From Lichenostomus cassidix (Eukaryota; Chordata; Aves; Passeriformes; Meliphagidae), in NCBI GenBank assembly GCA_008360975.2, contig CM039183.1, positions 43,205,850-43,269,849 of the forward strand: 64,000 nt of DNA, given 5' to 3'. Made by a program: the position numbers and the translations under genes. Within the stretch, counting starts at the first letter, position 1. Each line of letters opens with the position of its first letter. This document shows positions 21,701 to 34,200 of this stretch, piece by piece. A model generated the notes under the pieces. That model was not told the DNA's origin, ran no database searches, and worked only from the letters and a program-made list of their open reading frames with translations.

Positions 21701-24299
21701 TGTCTGGGCTTTCCCCTTCTTGTTTTCCAAATAGACTATGAGAGATACTTAAGTTAAAAATTATTTATTCTGATCATTATTTATGTAACTTGCATATATC
21801 AGCTAAAGATTTTGATTAAAGGTACAGATAAAACAGTACATTGTTTCATTACTGTATTTTTCTTTCTCTTAATGATTTTTCTGTTTTTGAAGTCAGGGAA
21901 ACATAATCTGCCGTGTGCCTATTTGAGCTGATTGTTACCTTGCATTAACATCCTTCCTGAATAACTTTTATCATAGCTGAGCATCAATGTTCACCTTTTC
22001 TGCAGCATTATTTTAAAATTACTTCAGTGGCACCTTGTGAGGCTAGGAATAATCCATGATTAATTAATTCACTTCAAATCAAGCATGTTATCTGCAAAAG
22101 TTCTAATAAAGGTGCAGGTTAAACCACTGTAACCCTGATAGTGTTCCTCACCTCTGTACCCTGTGGAACAAGTAAGTTCTCAGTTAACTTACATATAGAG
22201 ATATATAGATAAGTTACTTATCTCTATTTACTACAGCATAGAGAACCATAGGAGATACACCAAGGCCTAATATGACACTTCCAGGGAAAACACTACAAAA
22301 CCTGACATGAATTTGTATAGAAGACCAACCCTGAGGTGAAGGGAAATCATAGATAATTTTCTCCTTTTGAACTCCAGGAAAATACTGAGTGGTGTATGAA
22401 TTACATGCTGACAGTTAAGCAGCTGCTCTTTCTACAGCATATAGTGCAAGTTACTTAATCAGTAATTACTGAAGTCTCTAAAATGATAAATGCATACTTT
22501 TTAAAATGTATTTTGAAATACATAAAACCAGTCCTGTTCTCTTGCAATCTATGTTGCTCTGCAGAGAAATTCTGTTGGCTGAGGGAGGCATAACCTTTCA
22601 CTGACTGAAGTTATTAAAACCAGACTGACACCAAGGCTGTGTGAACAGATGGGAGGGTAAAAAAAAGGTTTGCAAGGAAAAAAAACCTAAAGTTTTTTAA
22701 AAATAGAATTTCCTGTAATTGCAGAGTTAGTACATGAAGCATAGAACTTACTCCAACAGTTTTTCTATGGTTTAACTGAAGAACCTGTACCTAACTGCTT
22801 TCTTTTCGGGGATGGGATGAAGTGTACAGGTCAAAGTAAAAGCCATACAGAAGAATTGCCATTGCTATTCACAGAACTGTAAGAACTGTGCTATAGGCCT
22901 AATCTCTTATCTTGTACACCAGCCAACATGAATGTGCAGTAAATTCAGAAGCTAAATCCATTTTTACTCAAGTTTTTATTAAGTGCTGAAGTTGTAACCC
23001 AAGGTAATGAGCTGAAAATGTTAAATTGGTCTAGTTGTTTCCCTGGCATTGGGACTCTCCTTTTCCTTGTCACAACCTGAACAGTGGCTATTTGTTGATT
23101 ACTACACTAAAACAAGAAGTGCAAAGAAATAGAAAGAATAAACAGTAAGTTATGCTATTCTCATAATTTTAGAAATGCTAAATACATAAATTTGACAACA
23201 TGCATGTAGATTCTGAGAATGGCTGGGTTACCTGTCAAACTGTGGGACAAAACCTGGGCAGCTGGGGTCGGAAAGGTAACAAAAAGTATTTTCTTGTTTC
23301 CAGAGCCTTCCCTGACAGGCAGTGTACAAAGTGGAGCATGCTCTCAGCTTTGACCTTGGGGAACAGTGGAGGAGTCAGAAAGGGAGAGCAAGAGGGCTTA
23401 CTGCTGTTAGCTTCAGCATTGTTTGAAACTGGAACAGATCGTTCCAAGAGTGCCCTCTGTGGGAGATGAGTGGGCTTAGGAGCCCAGATCAGACAGCACC
23501 ACCACCGAACATGTGGAAGGACCACGCTATCTTTTTTCCCCAATGCTATTAGTTGGCCTGAAATAACACATTACTTATGGCAAAGGAGGACTATGAGATA
23601 AAGGCACAGAGCTTTTTTGCTGGGTTGTCCCTTTGGGGAGCAGCTGCTTTATGTGAGACATAAAGCACACCCTTGAAGCCTGTTACCTGAAGATGCAAGC
23701 CATCAGCATGCTACAGAATATACATCTTATCCAGACTATTTTGATTGGAATGTACTAGTGTTACCACATACCCATACTTGATTTCTGTAGTCAGGATCAC
23801 AGACTTAAAGAGTACTAATATGCTGCCTTCCAAAAGAAGAGACAGTTTTAACATAATAGAAGCAGAGGCATAGGACTGGAAGAGCTAATTGATTAGTCAT
23901 GATTGTTCCAGTCTTTGTGGTCCCAAAATTCAGATGATGCTGTTTGAATTAAGCTGTTATGAGACATTGAACTATGAAACACAAGAGATGAACAAATGTG
24001 AAAAACATCAACTAGAATACTTTGATTTTTATAACCACAGCTATTAGATCTTGCCACATCTATCTCTGTCGAACTGAGGAGCTCTTACTAAATTTCTGTT
24101 CCTCGCCCACCGGTACTAGAACAGTCAGGTCTTTCATTTTTTGCTATTAATCTAGGCACAGTGGACACTTCGATTTTCTAAGTTGTGTTCTCTAATTATT
24201 ACAGCTCTTCTCTGGCTCCCCTTTGGGGATATTTTTCCCGAATGCAGAAATAAAAGCAGTAACAAAGGTAGCAGGGCACAGGGGAATACACCTGCTTGG
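18716..24299. other. Intergenic region between GGPS1 and TBCE
   Basis: AT-rich sequence with no exon, RNA gene or repeat that I can name. The longest open frames here (115 codons at 20225-20572 on plus; 102 codons at 23235-23543 on minus) resemble no family and have no good context. Confidence 0.6.
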
Positions 24300-24678
24300 G
24301 AGTTCCCCTGCGCCAGGGGTGCTCCGGGGGAGCTCTCTGCTGGGCGAGTCCCGCTCGCTCTGCCCAGCCGCTGCTCCCAGCAGAGCCCCAGCCTGAGCTC
24401 CGGACCCGGCACCATCTCGTGCTCGGTGTCGGCTCACCGCTGCCGCAGGGCTTTGCCCCCCGCGCTCTGCTGTATAACACGGCAGCTCTTACCCGGGGGA
24501 TCCTCCCTCCCTGCTGACAGCCTCCCGCAAGTCTGCGGCGACTCCAGGGAGCGCTGTTCTCGGGGACGGGCGGGACAGCCCGGCACGCTGCCGAGCGGCC
24601 TCCCGCCGCCTCCCCTGCCGGCACAGCGCCGAGCGCCCGGCCCGCCTCATCAGAGCGCCTGCTGCTCGCCCCGCGCCC

Positions 24679-24696
24679 TTCTGGGAGCTGTAGTCC
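24679..24696 (-). promoter_or_regulatory. ZNF143/THAP11-type motif
   Basis: Read on the minus strand it is GGACTACAGCTCCCAGAA, a close match to the known ACTACAnnTCCCAG consensus bound by ZNF143 in housekeeping promoters. Confidence 0.6.
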
Positions 24697-24733
24697 AGGG
24701 CCGGCAAGCCGGCGCGGCGGGGCCGCCTCAATG

Positions 24734-24753
24734 AACTGCATTACCCAGAGAGC
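24734..24753 (+). promoter_or_regulatory. Second, diverged ZNF143-type motif
   Basis: AACTGCATTACCCAGAGAGC resembles the same ACTACAnnTCCCAG consensus with two changes. It lies about 40 bases from the first motif in the opposite orientation. Confidence 0.45.
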
Positions 24754-24794
24754 TCTACGGCGGCGAGATGAGCAGGGTAAGAGGCGGGAATGGG

Positions 24795-24799
24795 CCAAT
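24795..24799 (+). promoter_or_regulatory. TBCE: CCAAT box 1 (NF-Y type)
   Basis: GGGCCAATAGCG, a good NF-Y context, in the TBCE CpG island. Confidence 0.6.
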
Positions 24800-24835
24800 A
24801 GCGAGCCAGGGCACGGCGGCCCGGGGTGCTCTTGG

Positions 24836-24840
24836 CCAAT
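24836..24840 (+). promoter_or_regulatory. TBCE: CCAAT box 2 (NF-Y type)
   Basis: TTGGCCAATAGGAG, a strong NF-Y match 41 bases after the first and in the same orientation. Spacing of a few helical turns is typical of paired CCAAT boxes. Confidence 0.65.
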
Positions 24841-24989
24841 AGGAGCGCGCCGAGAGCGCAGGCGGGGCGTGGCGGCGGGTGCCGGGCGGCGCAGGGCGGA
24901 AGTGGGGCAGCGGCGAATCCCCCGCCAGGCAGGTGACCCGCGCCCGTGGCCCCGCGCGTGGGGGGCCGAAAGAGGCTGCTGCGGGAGCG

Positions 24990-25024
24990 GGGACGGGACG
25001 GGACGGGACGGGACGGGACGGGAC
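24990..25024 (+). repeat. (GGGAC)7 pentamer repeat
   Basis: Seven perfect GGGAC units form a short CpG-containing tandem array in the probable 5' UTR or core promoter of TBCE. Each unit supplies a GGG run with a two-base loop, so the plus strand fits a G-quadruplex pattern. Confidence 0.95.
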
Positions 25025-25029
25025 GTGGG

Positions 25030-25094
25030 AGCGGCGGCGGGTAGCGCCGGGAGGGAGTCCGGCGCGCAGCCGGGCGGCAAAAGAGCAGCTCAGG
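25030..25094 (+). other. TBCE: Probable non-coding first exon of TBCE (3' part)
   Basis: A candidate donor (CAGG then GTAGGG, intron from 25095) and an acceptor (TCCCTGCAG ending at 25157) bracket a short 5' UTR intron. In mammals TBCE also has a non-coding first exon. The start of the exon is not defined by the sequence. Confidence 0.4.
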
Positions 25095-25191
25095 GTAGGG
25101 GCGTTGTGAGAGCAGCGGCTTGCGCGTGTGTTCAGGGCGTTTCTCCTGTCCCTGCAGCTCCGGGAGCAGCCCGCACTCCTGCTGTCCCGGG

Positions 25192-25291
25192 ATGGCTGCC
25201 GAGGTGCCTCCCGATGCTGTGGGCCGGCGGGTCTCGTGTGGCACCGACTATGGGACTGTGCGCTACGTGGGCAGCGTGTCTACTACAGCAG
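25192..25291 (+). CDS. TBCE: TBCE coding exon 1 (residues 1-34)
   Basis: Encodes the N terminus and first CAP-Gly strands ([18 protein letters not shown]). The donor is CAG before GTGAGT; Gly34 is split after one base. N-terminal residues before VGRRV differ from mammals, as usual for this gene. Confidence 0.93.
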
Positions 25292-28200
25292 GTGAGTGGC
25301 ACAAAAGCAATAATCTTCCCGTGTAATGGTTGTTCTCGAGGTTCTGTTCATGTTCTTCTTAATTAAAAACCCCAACATTGTCAAATAGAGCGAGGTAATT
25401 TACAAATTTATTTTCCCTCATTGTTCTGGTGTAAATACGGCAGCTTCTAATCTGTGTGAGTTATTGGGTGTTTGGGGTTTTTTTAAGAAGTCAGAGTTGT
25501 CCAAAGGAGTGTAAGAAGTACTTCACAGTCTGTTCCCTGATCTCTGTGCTGGTGTAACTGGGGAAGGAAGCAGCAGCAAATCACCAGACAAGCTGCTCCT
25601 GTGATAACTTATTGGGTTTGCATGACAAGGGTCTGACAGTGGCAGGGGCTACAGGGGTGGCATCTGTGAGAAGCTGCCAGAAGCTTTCTCCGTGTCCGAC
25701 AGAACTGATGCTAGCCAGCTCCAGGATGGACCTGCCGATGGTGAAGGCTGAACCCATCAGCAATGGTAGGAGTACCTTGGTGACACCATCTTTAAGGATG
25801 GGAAGGAAAACAAACTCATTGCACCAAGTAATTGTGGTCAGAGAAGAGCTGAGTGAGATTATGTGAGAGGAACAGCCCTGCAGACACCAAGGTCCACGAA
25901 GAAGGAGGGGAAGGAGGTGCTCCATACCTCTGCCAGAGCAGAGATTCCCCTGCAGACCTACTGAGGCTGTTCCCCTGGCAGACCATGGGGGTCAACAGGA
26001 GTGCAGAGATCCGCCTGCAGCCCATGGAGGAGACACACAGAGGTGGATGCCTGAAAGAAAGTGGTGGCTATTGGAAGCCCACATCAGAGCATGTTCCTGG
26101 CAGACCTGTGGACCTACAGAGAGAAGAACTCTGCTGTAGCAGGTTTCTTCCTAGGACTTGTGACCCTGTGGGAGACCCATGCTGGAGTAGCATTGTCCTG
26201 AAGGACTACATCCCCTGAAAAAAGGGTTCCACACTGGAGCAGTTCCAAAGGAAGTATACTGTAGCCCACAGGGAGGACTTACACTGGACAAGTTCATGGA
26301 GGACTGTCTTCCATGGGAGGAACCCTGCACTGGAGTAGGGGAGGGACTTCTCCCTTTGAGGAGGAAGCAGCAGAAATTAGGTGTGATGAACTGCCTGTAA
26401 CCCCATTCTCCATACCCCTGCACTACTGGTGGGGAGGAGATAGAGCCCAGGAAGGAGTGAGGGCTGGGGTGCAGATATTTTTAAGATTTGTTTTACTCTC
26501 ATCATTCTACTTTGATTTTGATTGGTAATAAATTCAGGTACTTTCCTCAAGTGAAGTCTGTTTCGTCCATTACAGTAATCAGTGAGAGATCTCTTCCTGT
26601 CCTTAGCTCATGAGCCTTTTGTTATATTCTCTCTTCTCTGTCCAGTTGAGGAGGGGAGTGACAGAGTGGCTTTGGATGGGCATCTGGTATCTAGCCTGGA
26701 TCAACCCACCATACATATTCAAATTTGTGGGGAGACTGCTGATTCTTGGAAGAAGACTAGCCTTGCATACCGTTCTAGAAGAGGCAAGAAGGATGACCAG
26801 GAACTGCAGACTTGTTGGCCTCACTTCAGTTTCTGGAAAGATCATGTAGCATGTTTCCTTGGAATCCATTTCCAAGCCTATGAAAGACAGGATGGTAGTT
26901 GGGAATATTTGATTCTCGTAAAGAAGAACGAGTTGTGCTTGGCAAATGTAATTACCTTCTATGATGATATGTAATACGATGACTGTGAATGTGAGCAAAG
27001 AGGGAGTAAGGGAGGTAATATTCCTTGACTGTAATAAGTCTTTTAACAGTGTCTCCATAAAGAATCTTATTTGGAAGCTGAAGAAATGCCAGGTAGATGA
27101 ATGGACTGTTAAGTAGTTGAAAGTTGTCAAGTGGAAAAGTAATTAATCACTTGATATCAGGTAATGAGTGAGTACTACAAAAGTAAATGCTGCAGTCTGT
27201 GTTGTTTCACATATTCATCAGGGACTTGGGTGATGAACAGTGGTCACCCTCAAATGGCTTCTGTGATACAAGTTAGAATTGCAATCCAGATCAAGCTTCA
27301 TGAACTTTTGGGTTGAGCCCAAGAGATTCAAGAAGGATAAATTTCCTCATGTAATATGGACTAGGAAGTACTAGCAGCTCACAGAGTCTGTTGTAAAGGG
27401 CTTGGGGGTTAAACTGGATACTGTCATGGATGTGAGCCAACAGTGATCCCTTGTAACAAGCAAAGATACATATTGTACTAGGTTACCTTAGAGGGAAGTG
27501 CTGAACACATCCTGCAAGTTAAAGGCAGCTGTTATCGCTCTCTGGGGGCAGAGGTTCTTGACAAGGTTACACTTGGAGTAATGTATCTGGTGTGGGACCA
27601 CTCCAGTTCAAGAGGGATGCAGATAAATTCGAGAGGATCTCAAAGATCTCTCTTCAGAAGTCTTGGAGGACTGCCAGGGTGATTAAGGGCACAAACCATA
27701 CACATGTTGTGAAGAGGTTGAGGGATTTGGGCTTGGTTAATGTGGTGAAGAGAAGTGACATGGCTTCCTGCAGCTGTTTGACAGAGAATTAAAAGATGGC
27801 ACAGCATAATTCTTCTTACTAGTACTAGATTATATAAGAAAGGACAATGGCCACAGCAGAAGAAACTTCTCCATTTCAGAAGTAATGCAGCACTGGAATA
27901 TGCTTGCCAGATGTGTTGGAATCTCTCTCCTTGGAAATTTTCAAGATCTGGTTAGGTAACAATTTACATGACTGACTTGTGTTAGTGCTGGTGATAATCT
28001 GCTTTGAGAGAGGAGGTTAGGCTAGCTGAGCTTCAGAGGTTCCTTCCAACCATGATTTCAATGGATATGATGCCATAAATTTGAAAACATATCTACCCTT
28101 TTTTTCAGGAACTTGGCTGGGCGTGGAATGGGATGATCCTCAGAGAGGAAAGCATGATGGCAGCTATGAAGGAACACAGTATTTTAAGTGCAGGTGAGTT

Positions 28201-31200
28201 GATTCACAGCCTTGTCATGTCATGTGTGGTGGTGAAATGGTCATGGGAAAAGGCTCTTTGGCAATTTTTAGGGTAAACCTGTCTGTTATCAGCTGGCCAG
28301 TATTAAAAGGATCATAATTCTGAGGGCTGTGGCTAGTTAATCCGTAGAGGCTCTTGCATTGTTATTAATCCAGTTACAGGTATTAGAATATAGTAAATAC
28401 TTAGAAAATACAAGTCTTGTTTCCAGAGATGTGTCATAAAATGGTACTTTTGGATGTTATTAATATTATTGTTAGTAGGTTTTAGACCTTCTACTTTAGT
28501 TAGGAAGTCAATATTTCCTACTGACCTTCATTAGGTGATTCTGAAGTGAAGTATCAGTCCATATTAACTGTCTCAAATACAGTTTAGATTTGGACTTAAG
28601 GTGACTTGCATGTATCTTGTTATGGAAAAATGCCAAGTTCCTGTTAATGATTTGGGTTATATTTGTATCACTAAGGAGTCATTAAATATGTTCATTTCTG
28701 CACAAACAAAGTGCAGCTGGGTGGGGTTTTTAAGTATATGCATGCATTACTTTTAGATGTAAAGATTCGAGCACTTAACATGTTTGAAATTGCAGAATAC
28801 AGGAGTCTAGGGTTGATATTAACTGTAGCAAGTTGTTGGTTCCTTTGTCAGGAGGCACTGCAATAGCTAAAAGTTTGTGAGATAAATAGTAGCTGGATGA
28901 ATTCATATAAGAAAGCCATCAGTAGCTGCTAAATACTACAGGCTGCTAGCTCAGTAAGTTCCTGAGCACTGAAGTGGTGAAAGACGAGAGAACAAAATCT
29001 ATTCTTTAGAAAAATAAATAAAGAAGGAAACACCCAGCTGTGAGGACTGAATATTTTTTCCCTTGTATCTAATAATAATAGAACGAGGCTTGAGGAGGAT
29101 AAACACACTGAATACAAGAAAAAAATTCAACATTGCTGGATTTTTTTTTCAGCTAAAGAATTGGAAATTATGGGTTTAGAGTAACCTTGTCTTGTAAATT
29201 AACGTATTTGCGGAAGTTGCTTCCTAACAGCTTTGAATTTAATTGAAGCAGTTTCCAAGTTGAAGCTAGCTATGTTCTGCTGTAAGAGAAAAAATAGGAA
29301 TAATTAGCTGGCCATTCCAAATCTTGCTCAGGACAGAAAAAGCAATTGAACATTTTATGAATGTTTTTCAGAAATCTGACTGCTTTACATTTGTGTGTGT
29401 ATGATATTTATTTGCATGTGTATAGACTCCTGGTTTTTTAGCAGCCATTAGTGTGCTTCCAGGAGATGAGATCTCAGATAATAATCTCAATTCTTAATGT
29501 TAGAATCAATGTTTTTAGTGAAACTCAATACCCATAACAAATGTAAATGTCATGGTCTTTAAACATGGGTTTCTTACAATACCTCTCCTTTGTACTCTGC
29601 TTTTTTCCAATCAGAAAAAGTCCTTCTGGAGTCCTAAGAGAATACATAGTAGCTCTAGCAGCCCCCCATGACACAAAGGCATAACTTCCTGTGAGCAGAC
29701 ATGTTTGTAGGTTTTGTATTGACTGTGAAGCTGTGGGCAATCTAAAGTAAAAAATAGTTACCTTATTTTAGCTAAAAATAATTCTAAAATAACGCTAAAA
29801 GAATGCTAAAAAACCAAAACCCAACAAAATCTTCCCACAACTTGAAATGTCAGCTCTTTACTACTACTGTTTAGGGGGGGAATAATTTCTCTTTGTAGAC
29901 GTATACATATATATTAAAAAAAATTAAATTCCTATTTTCCCCCCTTACACCTTATCAAGAGTATCCTTTGCCTACAAGCCTGCTTTGCTCCCTCCTTAAA
30001 TCCTGATAAGCTGAAGCAGCTGATTGAGTAGCTTGTACTGTAAACAAATGTAGTGAAAGGACATTTTGAATTTCTTTTTAATGCAGGTTTGAAAATAATT
30101 GCTTAAATAAAGTACATCCTTCAGAGTGGCATTTGAAAAAAGTATCATGAGAGGAAAATAAAACTGAAAAAAAGATCATAAGAGGAAAATAAAACTGAAT
30201 TTGAAATTCTTATTACCACAGAATCATTTTTAGTCCTTAATTGAGACATCAGGTCTGCTTACAGCTATATGTGTTCTTTATAGTAAGCTTTTTGAAAATA
30301 TGACCTAAACTTTTATGTTTCGTGGCGGTACATTTATCTGGGTCATATATTGTGTGGTGATAATTGACCTTCTTAAGAATATGAGTACCAAAAGAACAAA
30401 ACAGCCATACTTCAAAATATGCTGACATCATGAGCATGCTCATCAACCCTGTTTTGGCTAGAAATGGCAATGCACAATCTAGTGGTGGTTTTGTGGGTTT
30501 TTTTCCTTGATAATAGGATCTCATTTCTTAATAACTGAGGAAGCTACTATTTTAGCTGTCAGTTGCAGTAGTATATAATGTAATTAAATTATGTTCTACA
30601 GTCCTTCAAGAGAAATGAGGACCAATCAAGCCTTTAAACACTGTAAAAATATGTATACAGCTTTTGAAACATGAGTATGCTTTCAAATAGGTTCTTGCCT
30701 ATTTCACAGACCCATTCACACAGCTCTATGAATGTGCTCTGCTGGGAGATGTGGGTTACAAGCACGCATTCCTCCCCTGGGAATGCCAGTGCCTTAGCCA
30801 CACAATTCCTGTGGGATATGTGGGTGCTCCAGCCTGTGTGTGCTTGTGCTGCTTCCTGCAGTCTATCAGTGCACCTGCTGGCAGAGAGCACTGCTGAGGC
30901 CACACAAGCACGCTGAGCTGTGGGACACTTGGTGCTCCTCACCATGTCTGTCCTTGCTGGGCCCAAGCTCACCCTGGCACCTGAGCAGGAGGCAGCTCTG
31001 TCTGGCACAGGCACAGATGTGCTGCTGCTGCTGCTGTGGTGACTTTTGACAGCATCAAACCAGGTCTTGACTGCTGCTCTGGTACCCTCTTCTTCCTCCC
31101 TACAGTTACAGATATTCAGGCTTCTTTTATGGTTCCTGTCAAGTGGCACATCCCCCCATGCCCCTATTAATCTGGCAGAAGGGTTGTCTCCTCATTAGCC

Positions 31201-34200
31201 CTCCTGTCAGTCAGATTTGGGCATTCTGTTCACACAGAGCATTTACACAAGTACTGCTAATTTAGCAGCTGGTTTTATCCCTGCTGTTTTGCTGGGGGAG
31301 ATATGTGGGTTCTCCAGCAGTAGGTGGACATACTTCTCTGCTTACATCACAAGATAGGAGTAACATTCTGCAGTTATTGCAGCAAATACACACATTCAGT
31401 TACACATTTAGAGTACTTTGAGTCATAGTTCTCTCCCTGCTAGAGAATGTTTTGTTCTTCCCAGATCACTTTCCAGAGGAATCTTGATATTCCATTAGAT
31501 CCTGTAGAAGTATTGACCGTATTGAACTGTAAGCCCTTTTTGCAGGTTTGAGTTTCACAGCAGGCCAGAGAAATGGAGGAAAGTACAGAAAAGCTTGTTT
31601 TTGTGATGCTTTCAGCCTGACAGAATTGCATTTGCTGCCCAGATCTTTGTAGCATTTTTTGCCTCCTTTGTGGTATTAATTTTTCTTCTGGTGGGAACTT
31701 GGACTTTTGTGTATTCTTGTATTCCTGAAATGCTGAGTCATCCATGGCATCAGTTTTATCTTCTTCAGTGAGTTTTATAAGCTGTGTGTAGACAGCTGTT
31801 GTGACCAATTGTATGTTACTGTTTTGGAATTTTATGTTCCTGCCCAAAAGAATCAAAGAATTGTTTAGCTTGGAAAAACCCTTTATCAAGTTCATCAGCT
31901 TAGCACCACGACCATGTTCACCAATAAATCATGTCCTCAAGGGCTGTAACCACATGTTTTTCGAGTACTTCCAGGAATGATGACTCCACCACTTCCCTGG
32001 GCAGTCTGTTCCTCTTTACAACCCTTTCCATGAAGCAATTTTTCCTAATATCCATCTAAACCTCCCCTGGTGCAGCTTGAGACCATTTCTTCTCATCCTG
32101 TCACTTGTTAGGTGGGAGAAGAGACCAACCCCCACCTGGATACACCTTCCTTTCAGGAAGTTGTAGAGAGTGATAAAGTCCCCCCTAGCTTTCTTTTCTC
32201 CAGGCTAGACACCCCCAGCTCCCTCAGCCATGTTTATATTAAATTAGGCAATTTTTCCTTCAAGGATGACAGTTTCACCTCTAGGAATATCTGTCCAGAG
32301 CACAAACTCTTCAAATACAGGAAAAATATTAATATAAATTTAATGTCCATGAAGAAAAAGTGATTTCAATTTTGCAAAGGCAGAATGCATTCCTAAGATT
32401 CCTTTTAGCCTGAGAAGGTTTCAATTAAGAAGTTTTGTCCATCAGAAACTTATGCTCTTTGCTGCTAATAGAGCTGCGTTGATACAAAATGGTTGTCCCT
32501 AACCACTGCTCCAACATGTCCTGTGTACCAGCAGAACCTTAAGATAGCATCTAAAGCTGCAGATGTCTGTCAGTCTTTCCTGTGAAAGCTCAGAGTCAAG
32601 TTTCATGTCTGTTTAACTAAGGTAAACTTTCAAGAACTTGAAGTACTTGCTCATTTGCAAAGCTTCTGCTGTTCCATCAGGAATTTGATACACCGTGGCA
32701 GGTTAGTGTTAGGTGTCATTTGTAAGCATTGTTTGGTGCCATGGTCTGTTCTTAAAGGATTTTAAGAACTTAAATTATTTTAATCCGTAAAACCTAAAGG
32801 ATTTTCTTTACTGCAGAGTGTAGATTCTTCCAACAGAAGTTTGGTCTGTTGAACACCTTCCCCTAGAAGGAAGAGATCTGTTCAGAGCCTGTGTAGAAAA
32901 GACATGCATGGATTCAAGCAGCTCCATTTTATGACACCTTATGAGCCTTGTAGTGCTTTTGCTGCAGTCATGATGATAATTGCCTGGAGATGATCATTGC
33001 AAACAGACAGCACTGGGCAAAGAAGCCCTTTGATCCATGTTTACTGCCTAGGCTGATAAAGCTGACATTTCTCTTCATGGCTCAGATGCTTCTGCAGTGA
33101 GACAGCACAAGTGTGTAACTGTTGTGATTTATGTACTCCTGCATTATTCTTCAGGCACTGACAAGTGTGTGTGTGTGTGTGATATTTCCCTAGCACAGAA
33201 AGAGGCATCATGTACCTGTAATGATGAGCAGTGCCAAGACTTTGTTTTACATTAGCAAAGAATGATGCCAAATTTCCTCTTTATTCAGTGGAAGCTGATA
33301 GCTATCTAAATTTTAATGAATGTCTTTGAAGTGTCCTGGGCATGCCAGCAGGTGGGCTGTATGCTTCAGGCTACTGAATCATGAATAGGAAGTATCCTAC
33401 AAGATGACTTCTGAGATTGGGGTCAATCTCTCTATTCTAAAAGTCAGAAGGAAGTGCCAGTATTAACTAGAGCCAGCTGGTTGCCAGAGCCCCACTTGGG
33501 TATATTCCACTTTTCCTCCTTAAGAAAATTGGGCTGTATCTTCTACCACTTTATTTCCACACAGTGTTTTGTCCTGGCTGCAAGACATTTTGTACACATG
33601 GGAGCAAAATCCCTGTTCTCAGACTTCTGAGTGTTCAGGTTAAGTCAGGTTGATCAGTAGTTCACAGATTCTTCCATCTCTTGATATGCATGCTGCATGT
33701 CTCTTTGGATTAGGATTTATCTATTTAGTTTCCAGCTGTGGAGACTGGGTAATAGGTGTGATTTTGCATTAATCCAGGTGCTGTACATCATTTGTTTGAT
33801 ATGTACATAGAACTTGTACAGTTCATATGCCTTAGTGTGAAAGTTAATACAGGCAGTGTGTTTTAGGGAAAACAAGTTACAGTGACCTCTCTCCTTGAAT
33901 ATACAATAATTTTGCTTGAAAATAGGTTCTTATTGCAGTTTACTTTCCTGTCCTTTGTAACAGTTCCTGAAAAAGTAGATCAAAGAAATAGACTGGAACC
34001 GCAAAAGAGGCTTAGGCTGTGGAATGGATTTAAATATACATTAGGTATATAATAGCATGCAGAGTAATGGGAAGTGATAGCAACAAGAGAGAAAAAAACC
34101 TATGATCTTGAGATCAAGACAAAGAAAAGAAGGGTCTTGAGAGGTAAATACACTAAAATATTCCTGTAGCTTTAAATGACCAGGCACAGGGTAGCAAGGT

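Larger units (their letters stand above)
24300..25300 (+). promoter_or_regulatory. TBCE: CpG island and promoter of TBCE
   Basis: Composition changes sharply to GC-rich and CpG-rich over about 1 kb. It contains two ZNF143-like motifs, two CCAAT boxes in GGCCAAT(A) context 41 bases apart, and a pentamer repeat, then TBCE exon 1 and the start codon. No TATA box is evident. This is the architecture of a housekeeping promoter. Long open frames on both strands (up to 293 codons on minus) follow from the low stop-codon density of GC-rich DNA. Confidence 0.85.
25292..28108 (+). other. TBCE: TBCE intron 1 (coding), filled by transposable elements
   Basis: Almost all of this intron is an LTR-like element (about 25599-26713) followed by a CR1 LINE (about 26714-28075). 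The acceptor of exon 2 lies about 33 bases after the CR1 end. Confidence 0.8.

Noticed and set aside
24199..25080. 293-codon minus-strand open frame, and several overlapping frames on both strands, at the TBCE CpG island
   Set aside because: GC-rich DNA has few stop codons. The translations are Arg/Pro/Ala-rich without any family match, and they lie over promoter motifs and TBCE exons.
26582..27130. 130-codon plus and 175-codon minus frames
   Set aside because: They lie across the LTR/CR1 junction. The plus frame shows CR1 reverse-transcriptase remnants, and the minus frame is its shadow.
30634..31895. Minus-strand open frames of 171 and 151 codons in TBCE intron 2
   Set aside because: No recognisable domain. 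By rough estimate, a few frames of this size are expected by chance in 128 kb of both strands. The second runs into the end of a CR1 fragment.
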